Shown here piece by piece: positions 10,601 to 19,600 of a DNA stretch of 25,987 bases. This DNA comes from a virus. The stretch's first letter is position 1, and every line of letters begins with the position of its first letter. The stretch spans positions 1-25,987 of IMG/VR virus record IMGVR_UViG_3300010883_000382; one strand, given 5' to 3'. Position numbers and translations under genes: made by a program. The notes beneath the pieces are model-generated. The model was not told the origin of the DNA. It did no database searches and saw only the letters and a list, made by a program, of their open reading frames with translations.

Positions 10601-10797
10601 CTTTCCATAGCAAAACAACCAGCCCAACCTTCAAGTGGACAACATTGTCCAGGTGTACAATTCGGGTCTTGTTGTGTACCCACAACTACTCTTCCTACAA
10701 TACCTACAGCATTTCCAATCCCATCGACGATTGTACCTATCGCGTTAGGTCCTTCACTATTAAATTGTACTGAACTCCATGGTGCTGTATTTGACAT
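7603..10797 (-). CDS. Giant cysteine-rich virion protein with GCxDxxAxNY repeats
   Basis: 1064 residues with about 67 cysteines by my count. The start is ATG 10797, preceded by 18 A/T-rich bases with no Shine-Dalgarno. Residues 20-40 form a Gly-rich, weakly hydrophobic stretch (GTIVDGIGNAVGIVGRVVVG). Residues 243-548 hold an array of diverged repeats: GCTDPLAINY (243), GCPNSSSLNW (275), GCFDGT (315), GCPDSDASNY (378), GCDDPASPNY (412), GCMDDGCC (455), GCTPGIDCID (501), GCSPGVDCC (540), and later GCLDSTAINF (963). Many units are preceded by CC-E/I-Y. Residues 640-950 are cysteine-poor and beta-rich with GDIILDKNSGDLIITYYD-like strands, perhaps a beta-propeller or lectin-like region. GCTDPxAxNY repeats are known from Bacteroidota surface proteins and some marine phage proteins. 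The likely place is the baseplate periphery or adsorption apparatus; receptor binding is inference. Confidence 0.85.
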   Translation of the reverse strand: MSNTAPWSSVQFNSEGPNAIGTIVDGIGNAVGIVGRVVVGTQQDPNCTPGQCCPLEGWAGCFAMERSLFVDYTTPTLNNGNSNPCHAVGCSAPANGTCTQTPLGSPGTDPILSCSNNCPNPQPDNCTYGEYYSALPNINYQSGFPGAQWLVVAGMTPAGTIDGCVEIIDIVHDEATWTSGQVDCPSPFTRGDGIFANDGNNGGSNAPNGGLINYTDLRLLATGGDPVTNVETNCNSCVTNVLGCTDPLAINYEYNCAGTYVGIPTIDDGCCIYPGCPNSSSLNWSPPNINGCGTISNGSWVTGGPNNEDCCEYPGCFDGTLICDTSTPIPSTGQPGPIGCVANYQDDCNGNYTGPPPSGGVLIATTDTCWTNGCFYVGCPDSDASNYSPGAHGCVFPPTSGFDDVACCEYLGCDDPASPNYGDSCNGLFNVINDKNVLPTGPCIPDNCEDPIIVGCMDDGCCVDGTINLVDPTSTGQCPNGTHLCPTTGGGPSISSSFPPGCTPGIDCIDCNYDPNANEHDPNMCACEGGYYCNIVNNPGCSPGVDCCIDIYLSSVIPPYVWSGPPMFGPCTDAASCAAALADCNTICATPELEDCVVFMNDKEGNVYFYGPPNPPTHTTSSDLTFLFRDEQFDENLFGQNYKYATGSWDIANTVDRLWLYSCRVVNPATGNDIFIDANSGLEWESDNIPPGICDASNPCKNKGIIREYTITLPTFTVGDGATMVPPPVQNPTYNRDIDITDVCSNGYDLSLDNPTRVNDLGEPLYHLGNALVARDNNTLISAGWTVQDIDITGPIGVSTELFTLPNMMWPSFGTGAATTTQQGEAIGDIILDKNSGDLIITYYDTWPNNGKLGKFSLGAGTGIEMGTSANIGSTWWEIQVQAYPTNPYLFGLFTWDYAGTLSWYAAGATVNGAEVFDMDVSSLVIDTTTPIGNVTTVSSGKPSNPIYGASQKDGCTPIDEEGCLDSTAINFNMCCHPFPGCLPTIHNQECCVEPPEGRGGCLPRLTKQEFMMNVVQKPETQSDIFIERGKVSVFERPQRLAQTSTIGELELHGYGYYNILIQE
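9154..10071 (-). repeat. Diverged GCxDxxAxNY protein repeat array in the 1064-aa gene
   Basis: This stretch encodes residues 243-548. Eight units share Gly-Cys followed by Asp/Pro/Ser-rich residues, and the better ones follow with A-x-N-Y/W. Units are 25-65 residues apart, and a CC-x-Y doublet often precedes the next GC. The units differ strongly in length and sequence, so this is a protein-level repeat and not a recent DNA duplication. An isolated unit lies at 7870-7911 in the same gene and another at 3658-3723 in the 1170-residue gene. In such repeats the acidic residues and cysteines could bind calcium or form disulfides; that is inference. Confidence 0.75.
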
Positions 10798-10815
10798 ATC
10801 TTATATTTTTATATT

Positions 10816-13800
10816 TTATATTACACAGGGTGCCCAACAGGTCCCCGAATCTAATCTTGATTTCGCTATATCTACTGGTGGTGGGACATTTTGTAGAGGT
10901 GGATTATTACAAACCATACCAACTTGGTTCATACATGGATGGTTTTGAGCTGAATTTGCGATGGGGTCTTCACATGTATCCATGTCAGTGGTATTCGGGT
11001 TACAAAGAAAGATTCCTATCCATGGAGCTGAAGTACCAATTTGCATTCCAAGCCCATCATCACAAACTGGTGAAGGGTCGTAGAAATATTTGTATTCACT
11101 ATTCTGGGTGGAACCGTTAAACTGGTATGAAATTACAGTATCATAGAACATATAAGGTGTGGTTGCAGAATAAGCTACAAATGGTGCATCTGTACTAGGA
11201 TTTGCGTCACAAGGACCACAACCCTGACCACATTGTTGACTTAGAGGTGAATTACAGGTAATTTCATCTATTTCATTACAAGCTATACCTAGCCAATTAT
11301 TTGCTGTAACCCAATCAATACCTGTTCCACCAAGTGCAGCATGATTTGGGTTTACATATGTGGTATCATTTACATCAACTTCTGTACAGTTTCCAAAATT
11401 ACCAAGTCCACCCGTCAAACATATGTGTGTACTTGGTAGTGTGCAAACGACATCACAAGCTGTAATTGGGATGGCATTAGTAGGACCACCAGTTAAAATT
11501 TCAGTACCAAAGAAACCAAGGAATTCAGAACAATGTTGCCCTGGTGAAGTATTGGTGGCGTCTTTTTGTGTACACACACCCGTATTATCATCACAGTCCC
11601 ATGATAGACAATTTTGTTCACAATCTATCTGAGTCCCAAAACCACCAGCGGTACCAGAAGGAGCATTAGGCCAATTTACACAGTATTGACCCCCAAATTG
11701 TCCAGGAGTTAAAGGAACCTGAACCCCTTCAAATGTTGCATTACACATACAGAACCATAAGTCATTATTACTTATACATGTTGTTTGACAATCCGCATAT
11801 GTCGAATATGGTATACCTGTCACAGCATTAGCTGGTACTGGGTCTCCGGCCGCGACACCTCTACAAACATTAATTAAAACATCATCACTATTTCCTAATG
11901 TACCATCAGGTCCAGATGTTATTTCTTCTGTACAATACCAATCATATACACTACCCGAACCACCACAGGTATTCTGACAACTTGTTAAGTCTGGGTAAAA
12001 ACCTCCTGACGCTGGAAAACAGGAAGATGTGTTTGATGTTGAGTTGTAAATACAATCATACTTTATACCACCACTTGTGTTGGTACAGAGTAATGCTGAA
12101 ACATCCGCTTGGCAATCCGTTAAAGCTGTTGGTCCCTGGTAAGTACATGTTCCATAGTTATATGGAATCGTAGCTCCCGGAGTAACTTGCACACAAGCAC
12201 CATCTTCACACTCATAATGCATAACCTGACCACCTGTTGGTACACATGGGTAGTTAATACAATCACTTAACGCGTTTGATGTGCTGGGTGGGCTTCCAAT
12301 AAATGTTGCAGTGTTGTAATAACTACTACTAGGTGAAATTAAGATACAAGTACCGTCTACACACATATATCTTGATGGTAATGAATCTTCTATAAAACAA
12401 GAACCGTGACACACTCTCCAAAATACTGAATTTGCGTCTAGGATGTTTGGTGGGCTATTATTTGCCAATATGTTAGTAAGGGCAAAGAAACAACAACCAT
12501 CATAGTATACATAATCTTTAGGTTCGTAATCTTCAAGAACATCCCATTCACCCCTATCATTATTCACTGGTTGTGTTATGTAACTATTACCATCAAAATA
12601 AATCTGGTCTACATTACATATGTCACATGCCCCTTGTAAAGAAAAACCACATTTTCTGGTTAAAAAATCATCAGCACTCATCCCATAACCCACAGTAGAA
12701 AAAACTGTTTCCCCATTTATATGGTCCATCATCTGAAACACTTCTGTACCATTTGTAATTGTGTAAGCTGTCATTACAGAATTAAAACTATCTATCTGTC
12801 CTGTTAGATTATCAACATAACTTCCGTCTGGCATTAGAACTTGTCCAGCAACAACAACTGTGTTTCCTTGAACATATCCCGGTGGTAAACCAGGTGTAGA
12901 TGTGGTATTATAAGACTGTAAAGCTGATATCATACTTTGAGTCACCCCATTTATCGGGTATGGTGTAGAACCGTAATTAGATGTCATATACCCATGAATG
13001 TCTAATCCAGAATCTAATGGTCCCCAATCAGAAAATTCATAATCCATACTTACCGGCGTACTAAATCCTGGTGGGATAAAAGTGTAAGTTTGCCCAGTTA
13101 AACCTCCAGCTGAAATATAATTAGACCATAGTTGTGCTCCTGTTTGAAATGGAACTGTTACCCTATGTGATACTGAACTTACACCCCATGGTGCTGACAT
13201 TCTTACATTTATTATAAATGTTCCTGGGTTAGGATACGTGGCTATAACAGTATCTAATGGTGCTGTAACTGTGGTTGGAGGCATAGCTGGGTCACCCCAG
13301 TCTATAGTATATTGTATGTTTTCTAAAAATTTAAAAAATCTAAATTCTGTACTATTTTTTAAACTAACCATATACGGGTTAGTGGTATCCCCCACAACTG
13401 TAAAGTTAGAAAAAGTATCATCTTGTTCCATTTCTCCGTCCCACATAGAATAATGACCTATATCGTTAAAATCTTGGTCTAGAAATATGGATAACATAGA
13501 ATCTTGACTATTTTTCTTTGTTCTATTACAACATTTACATAAGTTGCGTGGGTCTGTGAATATTGGGGTTATGGCTTTACTAGCTGCTTTTGATATAAAG
13601 TTAGTCTCCCACTCTTTTAAATTTTTTCTATTATTATAACATTTTGCACAGTACTCATTTTGGTCTTCCACCTCCATAGCATGTAGTTTTTCACAATCAT
13701 CTATAATTAACCCACAACAATTTGTATTGTTATCTGGACAACATGGGTTAATCATGCCAGTCCAACAGTCCAAACAAGCGTCTATGACTGTAGTTGCGTT

Positions 13801-13950
13801 TCCTAAACCACTACAAGCGTCACAATCTGATGGGTTATCTGGGGGTTTTGGTGCGTTTCTTCTAACTCCAACCAATTTTTTATCTTCACAAGGTTCCGTA
13901 TAAACTCCTGGTATATTACCAGTCCATATTTTATATCTATAAATTTCCAT
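10816..13950 (-). CDS. Giant cysteine-rich virion protein with PKD-like domain and Cys repeats
   Basis: 1044 residues; the ATG at 13950 overlaps the preceding stop as TAATG. Three regions are visible. Residues 43-141 carry a cluster of about 14 cysteines in CxxC, CC and CxCC pairs (C43/46, C59/62, C101/104, C138/140/141), possibly metal-binding. Residues 142-433 have no cysteine and include a PKD-like fold (about 185-268: YTIDWGDP, then YPNPGTFIINVRMSAPWGV), a beta-sandwich seen in many extracellular Bacteroidota proteins. Residues 434-1044 are again cysteine-rich, with seven diverged repeats at about 528-900. In total I count about 63 cysteines. No signal peptide or membrane segment is seen. 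Its position among baseplate genes makes a tail-tip, fibre or adhesin role the best guess. The order of domains is read from the sequence, the role is inferred. Confidence 0.85.
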   Translation of the reverse strand: MEIYRYKIWTGNIPGVYTEPCEDKKLVGVRRNAPKPPDNPSDCDACSGLGNATTVIDACLDCWTGMINPCCPDNNTNCCGLIIDDCEKLHAMEVEDQNEYCAKCYNNRKNLKEWETNFISKAASKAITPIFTDPRNLCKCCNRTKKNSQDSMLSIFLDQDFNDIGHYSMWDGEMEQDDTFSNFTVVGDTTNPYMVSLKNSTEFRFFKFLENIQYTIDWGDPAMPPTTVTAPLDTVIATYPNPGTFIINVRMSAPWGVSSVSHRVTVPFQTGAQLWSNYISAGGLTGQTYTFIPPGFSTPVSMDYEFSDWGPLDSGLDIHGYMTSNYGSTPYPINGVTQSMISALQSYNTTSTPGLPPGYVQGNTVVVAGQVLMPDGSYVDNLTGQIDSFNSVMTAYTITNGTEVFQMMDHINGETVFSTVGYGMSADDFLTRKCGFSLQGACDICNVDQIYFDGNSYITQPVNNDRGEWDVLEDYEPKDYVYYDGCCFFALTNILANNSPPNILDANSVFWRVCHGSCFIEDSLPSRYMCVDGTCILISPSSSYYNTATFIGSPPSTSNALSDCINYPCVPTGGQVMHYECEDGACVQVTPGATIPYNYGTCTYQGPTALTDCQADVSALLCTNTSGGIKYDCIYNSTSNTSSCFPASGGFYPDLTSCQNTCGGSGSVYDWYCTEEITSGPDGTLGNSDDVLINVCRGVAAGDPVPANAVTGIPYSTYADCQTTCISNNDLWFCMCNATFEGVQVPLTPGQFGGQYCVNWPNAPSGTAGGFGTQIDCEQNCLSWDCDDNTGVCTQKDATNTSPGQHCSEFLGFFGTEILTGGPTNAIPITACDVVCTLPSTHICLTGGLGNFGNCTEVDVNDTTYVNPNHAALGGTGIDWVTANNWLGIACNEIDEITCNSPLSQQCGQGCGPCDANPSTDAPFVAYSATTPYMFYDTVISYQFNGSTQNSEYKYFYDPSPVCDDGLGMQIGTSAPWIGIFLCNPNTTDMDTCEDPIANSAQNHPCMNQVGMVCNNPPLQNVPPPVDIAKSRLDSGTCWAPCVI
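11251..12369 (-). repeat. Seven diverged Cys-repeat units in the 1044-aa gene
   Basis: This stretch encodes residues about 528-900. Each unit begins with an aromatic or hydrophobic residue and a cysteine, then a second cysteine (YMCVDGTC, YECEDGAC, YDCIYN...C, WYCTEE...C, WFCMC, WDCDDNTGVC, HICLTG...C). Each ends with a spaced pair preceded by a small or polar stretch (SDCINYPC, TDCQADVSALLC, TSCQNTC, ADCQTTC, IDCEQNC, TACDVVC, IACNEIDEITC). Units are 33 to 58 residues, commonly 40 to 55. Four cysteines per unit would allow two disulfides or one metal site. The DNA is not repetitive, so the duplication is old or under diversifying change. Confidence 0.75.
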
Positions 13951-14879
13951 TATGGGTTTATGTATTCGTAAAATCTTACGGGAGTTAAAAAATCACCTCC
14001 CACTTTAGGGCCTAATCCGTTATTTCCATTATATAAAGCTACATCATATTCATTAAACATATATGTAAATTTAACAGGGTCAAAAGTTATCTGATAGTAG
14101 TAATACTCAGGTATACTTAAATTATATGTATTTAGTGGTTGTACTTTATTTATAAATCTATGTACTTTACCTGTTTCAGCGTTAAAAAATTTACAGGTCA
14201 TAAAAAACACATTATATTTTACTAATTCTCTATTTTTTAACCATTGTATGTAGTAGTTTTCAGTATTTCTCCCAACTGCGGAAAATTCAAATCTAGAAGA
14301 TTCTAACTTATCATAATAATATGGGGGACCAACTAACACCCCATCTTCTAAATCCTCAATTTCTGCGGCTCTATAGGTTATTGGGTCATAGTTAATTGAG
14401 GTTGGGTCGTTGGATATTTCTATTAGAGAGGAAAACATTCCTGTTTTTGAAAAACTTTTACCATTATTAGCTGGATTTACTATCGAAAAATATAACCTTT
14501 GTTTCTGAGGGTCTGCTGTATCATAAAAATCAAATTTAAAAAAACTTCTAGTAAAATTACTTTTTCTATCTACAATATCTGGGTGGGTTATACCCACCAC
14601 CGAATAATCGGGAATATAGTCTGAACTACTTCCTGTTGGTGTGGAGACTAAACTAAATCCCATATCATAAACTATATGTTTATCTACGTTATCAGTATCT
14701 GGTGAGTACCTAGTAGTTTCAAAATCTTGAACTATGTTGACACTGTCTTGCATCTCCGACCTTTCATACAATTTAATTAATTGTTCTCTTCCTAAAGATT
14801 CGTCAAAGTCATTTGCAATAGGTAGTGTTACTTTTTTATCAGTATCACTTCTTAATATTCTTACTCTATTCACAGTCAT
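13950..14879 (-). CDS. Virion structural protein, unassigned (309 aa)
   Basis: 309 residues. The ATG at 14879 lies inside the end of the 578-residue gene (14-base overlap), and the TAA overlaps the start of the 1044-residue gene. Both junctions suggest translational coupling. The N-terminus (MTVNRVRILRSDTDKKVTLP) is basic and beta-prone, then an acidic helical stretch follows (DFDESLGREQLIKLYERSEM, residues 24-43). The rest is beta-rich with many Tyr and Phe residues (YYYYQITFDP near residue 256) and a single cysteine. No known motif is recognised. By position after gp25, gp6 and two further wedge-type genes it could correspond to one of the smaller T4 baseplate proteins (gp8 to gp11), but I see no sequence support for a particular one. 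Confidence 0.8.
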   Translation of the reverse strand: MTVNRVRILRSDTDKKVTLPIANDFDESLGREQLIKLYERSEMQDSVNIVQDFETTRYSPDTDNVDKHIVYDMGFSLVSTPTGSSSDYIPDYSVVGITHPDIVDRKSNFTRSFFKFDFYDTADPQKQRLYFSIVNPANNGKSFSKTGMFSSLIEISNDPTSINYDPITYRAAEIEDLEDGVLVGPPYYYDKLESSRFEFSAVGRNTENYYIQWLKNRELVKYNVFFMTCKFFNAETGKVHRFINKVQPLNTYNLSIPEYYYYQITFDPVKFTYMFNEYDVALYNGNNGLGPKVGGDFLTPVRFYEYINP

Positions 14880-16602
14880 CTGCTGGTAAACTTATATAAG
14901 GGGGTGTTAGATAATCTTTATCGATTATTATTGGTTTAATTTTAAATATCAAGTTGGTGTAGGGGTAGTGTGCTCCATTTACAAAAGCATAGTCAACACC
15001 ATGAGTTTTGGTTTCATAAAACCCTATAGGCAACATGGGCCTCCACCTAAATTGATTTTCGAACATAGAATATGTTGCATATTGCGGTACAAATTCAAAA
15101 TTTTCGTTTACGGATGGGGCTTCAGATAATTTTCTTATAGGTATTCTGTGGTGTGGTTGATAATAGAACCCACCTTTTATTTCATCAAAACTATCACCAT
15201 ATAATCCTGGGTCGTAAAAAGAAAACCCATCCGTCATAACATCATTGTAAGTTAATTTATGGTGCACTTCCGATATAATTCTTTCTGTTAAATCCCATTC
15301 ATTATACTCGACAAAAGCCCCAAGGAAAGTATCACCACTTTGTGGTAAATTCCAAGGTGTTGTAAGATTGTCTTCTCTTTTGTTATTGGGATATGGGTCT
15401 GGAATGCCTGTTGGGATGAAATTCCAATCCCAACCTACCCCAACACAACTACCAAACGTGGTTTTCCAAATTTTAGTTTCGTTAACAGCAAAAACACTTA
15501 AGTACAAATTTAGAAGTGGTCTACCTAAATTATCCGAATAGTCACTAACATCTAAATCATTGGTGAAATTCCATAAGTAGGATTTATACTCATCTTTAAT
15601 TACTTTATGTGTAACACCTAACATTGGTGCGTCTTCACCTATAAAAGTTTTCTCTCTTTTAGAGTAAATACCTAGTTCAAAAGAGGTTTTATCTAGTACG
15701 TGGTCTGTTGGTTTGGTTAGTATAGTGTGTACATGCACATAATAACTAGATAATGTCTCATTAATATTGTCTGGATTTATTAATCTTTTAAAGACACCAA
15801 AATCATTATCAACAAGTGTTAGGTCTGTATCACGTAATAATACTGTAAAAACTTTAGATTCACTATCTAAAGTCTCATCCCCTAAAGAAAAAATTGGTGA
15901 CGTTACTTCATTATTTATAGTAGTTACAAGACCAACAGCTCCAATCGTATTTATGTTTGGGTTGGATTGTAACTGAATATATTCTCCTTCATTTAATCCG
16001 TGTTCCATAGGACATACGAACTTAATAGCCGCCTTACCTTGTACCACCACATTTTCAATATAGAATGGTATTCCATCTCCGGACGTAAAAGAAACACCAT
16101 TATAACTATACACCCCGTTGTTATCTTTTTCACCTATACTATATTCCATAGGTTGGTCAATTTTTGTATCTTTAACATACGATTCGTAAATTATCCAATT
16201 ATCTTTTTTTGCTTTTAGTTCTTGGAAGTTGTGAGCTGAAGTTAACCCAGTGGAGGTTATAAAATTAAAGAATTCATTAGAGGGATACCCACAAGCAACA
16301 GCAGATTCAGCTATCACAATTGGGTCATAATATAAATGATTAGATACAAATTGTGAGTCGTAACTACACCCAGAAATTGAATTGTCTGTTAGTACGTTTA
16401 TTTTCCCATATAATCTATAAGTGTAACTTTCTTCTCTTTCTCGACCGTATTGGTCTGCTAAGTTTAAAACTAAGTTTCTTTCACCTTCGATTAACGCTCT
16501 ATTAGTTGCCTCTAGGGTATACGGTAACATTATATCCTTATCTTGAGCTCCTATATATTTTTGTGAACCTCTAACTATATGTAAACCTTCTGGATATCTC
16601 AT
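14866..16602 (-). CDS. Baseplate/tail structural protein, unassigned (578 aa)
   Basis: 578 residues; the ATG at 16602 overlaps the stop of the 1178-residue gene as TAATG. The N-terminus is MRYPEGLHIVRGSQKYIG. The protein is mostly beta-strand and loop, rich in Tyr, Asn and Asp, without membrane segments or a cysteine cluster. The C-terminal 80 residues contain FRWRPMLPIGFYETKTHGVD and a following NGAHYPYTN, a conserved-looking aromatic block. Gene order (gp25, gp6, large protein, this one) matches the T4-like order 25, 6, 7, 8, so a gp8-like wedge role is a positional guess; marine T4-like gp8 proteins are often longer than the 334 residues of T4. The sequence alone does not show homology to gp8. 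Confidence 0.8.
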   Translation of the reverse strand: MRYPEGLHIVRGSQKYIGAQDKDIMLPYTLEATNRALIEGERNLVLNLADQYGREREESYTYRLYGKINVLTDNSISGCSYDSQFVSNHLYYDPIVIAESAVACGYPSNEFFNFITSTGLTSAHNFQELKAKKDNWIIYESYVKDTKIDQPMEYSIGEKDNNGVYSYNGVSFTSGDGIPFYIENVVVQGKAAIKFVCPMEHGLNEGEYIQLQSNPNINTIGAVGLVTTINNEVTSPIFSLGDETLDSESKVFTVLLRDTDLTLVDNDFGVFKRLINPDNINETLSSYYVHVHTILTKPTDHVLDKTSFELGIYSKREKTFIGEDAPMLGVTHKVIKDEYKSYLWNFTNDLDVSDYSDNLGRPLLNLYLSVFAVNETKIWKTTFGSCVGVGWDWNFIPTGIPDPYPNNKREDNLTTPWNLPQSGDTFLGAFVEYNEWDLTERIISEVHHKLTYNDVMTDGFSFYDPGLYGDSFDEIKGGFYYQPHHRIPIRKLSEAPSVNENFEFVPQYATYSMFENQFRWRPMLPIGFYETKTHGVDYAFVNGAHYPYTNLIFKIKPIIIDKDYLTPPYISLPADDCE

Positions 16603-19600
16603 TATACTATTACGTAATCATCACCTATCTCATCTTTAGTCGCTGGTACATATTTCTTTAGAAAAGTATCATACGAAGTAGCTCCAGGTATTAAACCAAA
16701 ATAATAATGAAACCCACTACCTAGTGATAGTCTGCCTTCTGTTTGATTTGGTGATATTGGTGTTGTGGTTGGTATTGCGGTACCATTATTCATTGTCCAA
16801 CTATAAATATTTTGTATATCACCTACAATCATATCTGTTTCTTCTGTTTCCCAATCTCCCCAAACATATTGGTCATTCCCATATCCTGCACCGTTTTTTC
16901 CCCATGGGAAGAATGGTACGACCTGTGATGTGTTATTATTAACTTCCACCAAACATTCTCTAAGATGTTCAGCTGACGGATTAACCGAATCACCACTTAA
17001 ATACGCAACTGTTAATTGCACACTATCGTCACTACCACCACCAGGTACACTAGTTGAACGTGATAACCATAGATTTAACCCTTGTGGGTCCCAACCAGAA
17101 GGCCATAAAGAGTTTGTGGGCATTATTGTAGGTATGGAGGTATCGTTAGGCCAATCAGTATCCCACATTGTAGGTGGACTTCCACCTGGATTAGTTCCAC
17201 CACCTGCTGGAGCATAATCCCAACTTAAATTTTGTGCTGTATACTGTGTTGCTGGATTACAATCTGGTGGGCTACATTGTGACGCAAAATATTGCACTTC
17301 TTTAGTTTGTGGTGTGTCATATTCTTCTGCCCCTAATTCGTTCATTTGTGAAATTATAGAAGCCATCCCACCACCTAATTCTCTTCTCCTACCTGGTACT
17401 AACCAACCGTCACCATTTCTTCTAAAGGGGGTTCTTAGAGTTATCCTTTCAAACAACCCAGTATTATAGTTAACTATCTCATTAATCGCGTCAAACATAA
17501 AATCACCAGCAGCATCAAATGTTGTAGCTCCAATATAAGGTCCAATAGAACAACTTTCTGCCATCCCACCAGTCTCACTACATATTTCTCCTATATTTGT
17601 TTTTACAGGTCCTAAATCTAATATTGTAGTAGGCCAATGTAAATTTTTAATATTTGCTCCCGCTGCCTTATCGGCTGAAATAGCATTTAAAAATATACCA
17701 ATAGGCCCACCTAATAACGCAGATATTAATAAAGGTCTTCTAGCGTCATATGTTGGTCCACCTACAAAATTACCAAGACCTGTGTTTAAATCGTATTGGT
17801 AAGGGGTACACCTATAATAGTATTCTTGGTCTTTTGCATGAAAAAATACAACTTCCTCACAGTGTTTAGACCTATAATGTTCACCATCTGAACTTCCTAT
17901 TATTTTAGCTCTGAATTGGAAGGAGTATAGAAACCCTCCAACCCAATTATTAGACCAAAAATAATTCATTAACCCATCACACATAGACCTAAATAAATTT
18001 TCTCTTTTTCTCCAATCTGCAATCATTGCTATTTTTGATGGGTCGTTTGGGTCTGATTTTATCATAGATACTATAGCGGTAAGTATGTTATCCCAAGAAA
18101 TACTATAACATCCCTGGTCTAACCCTTTATCACTTTTTGTGGGTGAATTACACGGTATATAATCTTGGTCTTTGACTTGTCCAAATAAATTTGGTTCGTC
18201 ATCAGCACCGTGTAGACCACCTTGACATTCATTACTAGCACTACCATTCATAGCGTCAGAAAAACAACCACACTTATCACATTCCGGATATTTTGTTATT
18301 CTTAGAAATAAACAACCGAATAGAGAATTACAATCTAATGTTTCAGTTGATTTATTACAAATACAGTCAGGACAAGTACATTTCCTCTTCTTTTTCTTTC
18401 TATTAAAGACATACCATAATTTACAAGCTAAACAGGATAACCAAATGATGAATTTTTTGATTAAACCTACAATCCACATAATAAAATCAACTATAGTACA
18501 AACAAAAATCATAAGATAATACAAGAAGGTATATACCCCTTGTAAGAATCTTGTTACAAACTGATTAATTATTATCTGGAAATTTACATTTTTATTTGCC
18601 GTGTTCATAGGGAATGGCATTGCTTGACCTGCACACGCATCTTCTTCCCTTGGTTGTATTTCTTTTATCCCTATAAACGCATCTTTTGCTCTGTGCTTCC
18701 AATGATTATGGAATGATGCGAGAGTGTAAACTTTAGAATATGAAAACTCATAAAAAACATCATTACATGTTAATATATCCCCATTATCCACAGACGCTTC
18801 CGCATAATCATAATAATCTACAGAAAAGGAATATGACCTTGGGTCTGGCATTGTGGATTGTTGTTGTGTACCTAACCCTAATTGACTCCAAGGCCAATCA
18901 CTTTCAAAATCTATGTTTTCTAAGGTGTGTTCTTTTATTTGGGGTACTAAGAATGCTCCTCTTCTTCTTTGTCTAGCTGTCCCTGCTGTTTCTAAAGGTT
19001 TAACCCTAAATCTGTATTTACCTTTGGTTGGTATCCCTACTCCTGGTTTTTTAGAAATTACTTGTTCACCAAACTCATTTGTTATTACATAATCTAGATT
19101 CATTGGTACATTAATTAAAAATGCCCCATTATCATCCATTGAGTATCCACCATTGATATCGAACCTCTCTAAAACTGGTACTAATTCTGTTTGGTTTGGA
19201 TTATTTGTATATCCCGAAGGTCTAGTGTCTGGTTTAAAATATGGGGTAAACCTTATAGATTCTATTTTACCTTGTGAGGGTGAAAGGTCACATAACTGAC
19301 CCATTTTTCTTTTAGGTTTACAATTCTTATTAACAGAATATTTATCAGTGTCTGTAGCCATAGAACCCATAAAAACAGATGTAGGTTTAATCTCCACACT
19401 TCCCGAATCTCTCAAATCAAAATCCGCTCTAGTAATAGTAGCACCACATCCAGAATCTTTATCACCCCATAAAGGTTTTACATCTATTGATTTTGATAGC
19501 ATTACTATCTGAGGTAATGAGTCTAGGTTTGAATTTGTTTTAAATGCTGCACCATCGAAAGACCCTTCTGGTTCTCCCTGTAGTTTAAAATCTTCTGGTA

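Noticed and set aside
10383-10685. Minus-strand frame of 100 codons within the 1064-residue gene
   Set aside because: It is a shifted frame of a gene whose true frame contains the cysteine motifs; no independent domain is visible.
9154-12369. Cysteine-repeat regions as a CRISPR or DNA tandem repeat
   Set aside because: Repeats exist only at protein level; the bases are diverged and the spacing is irregular.
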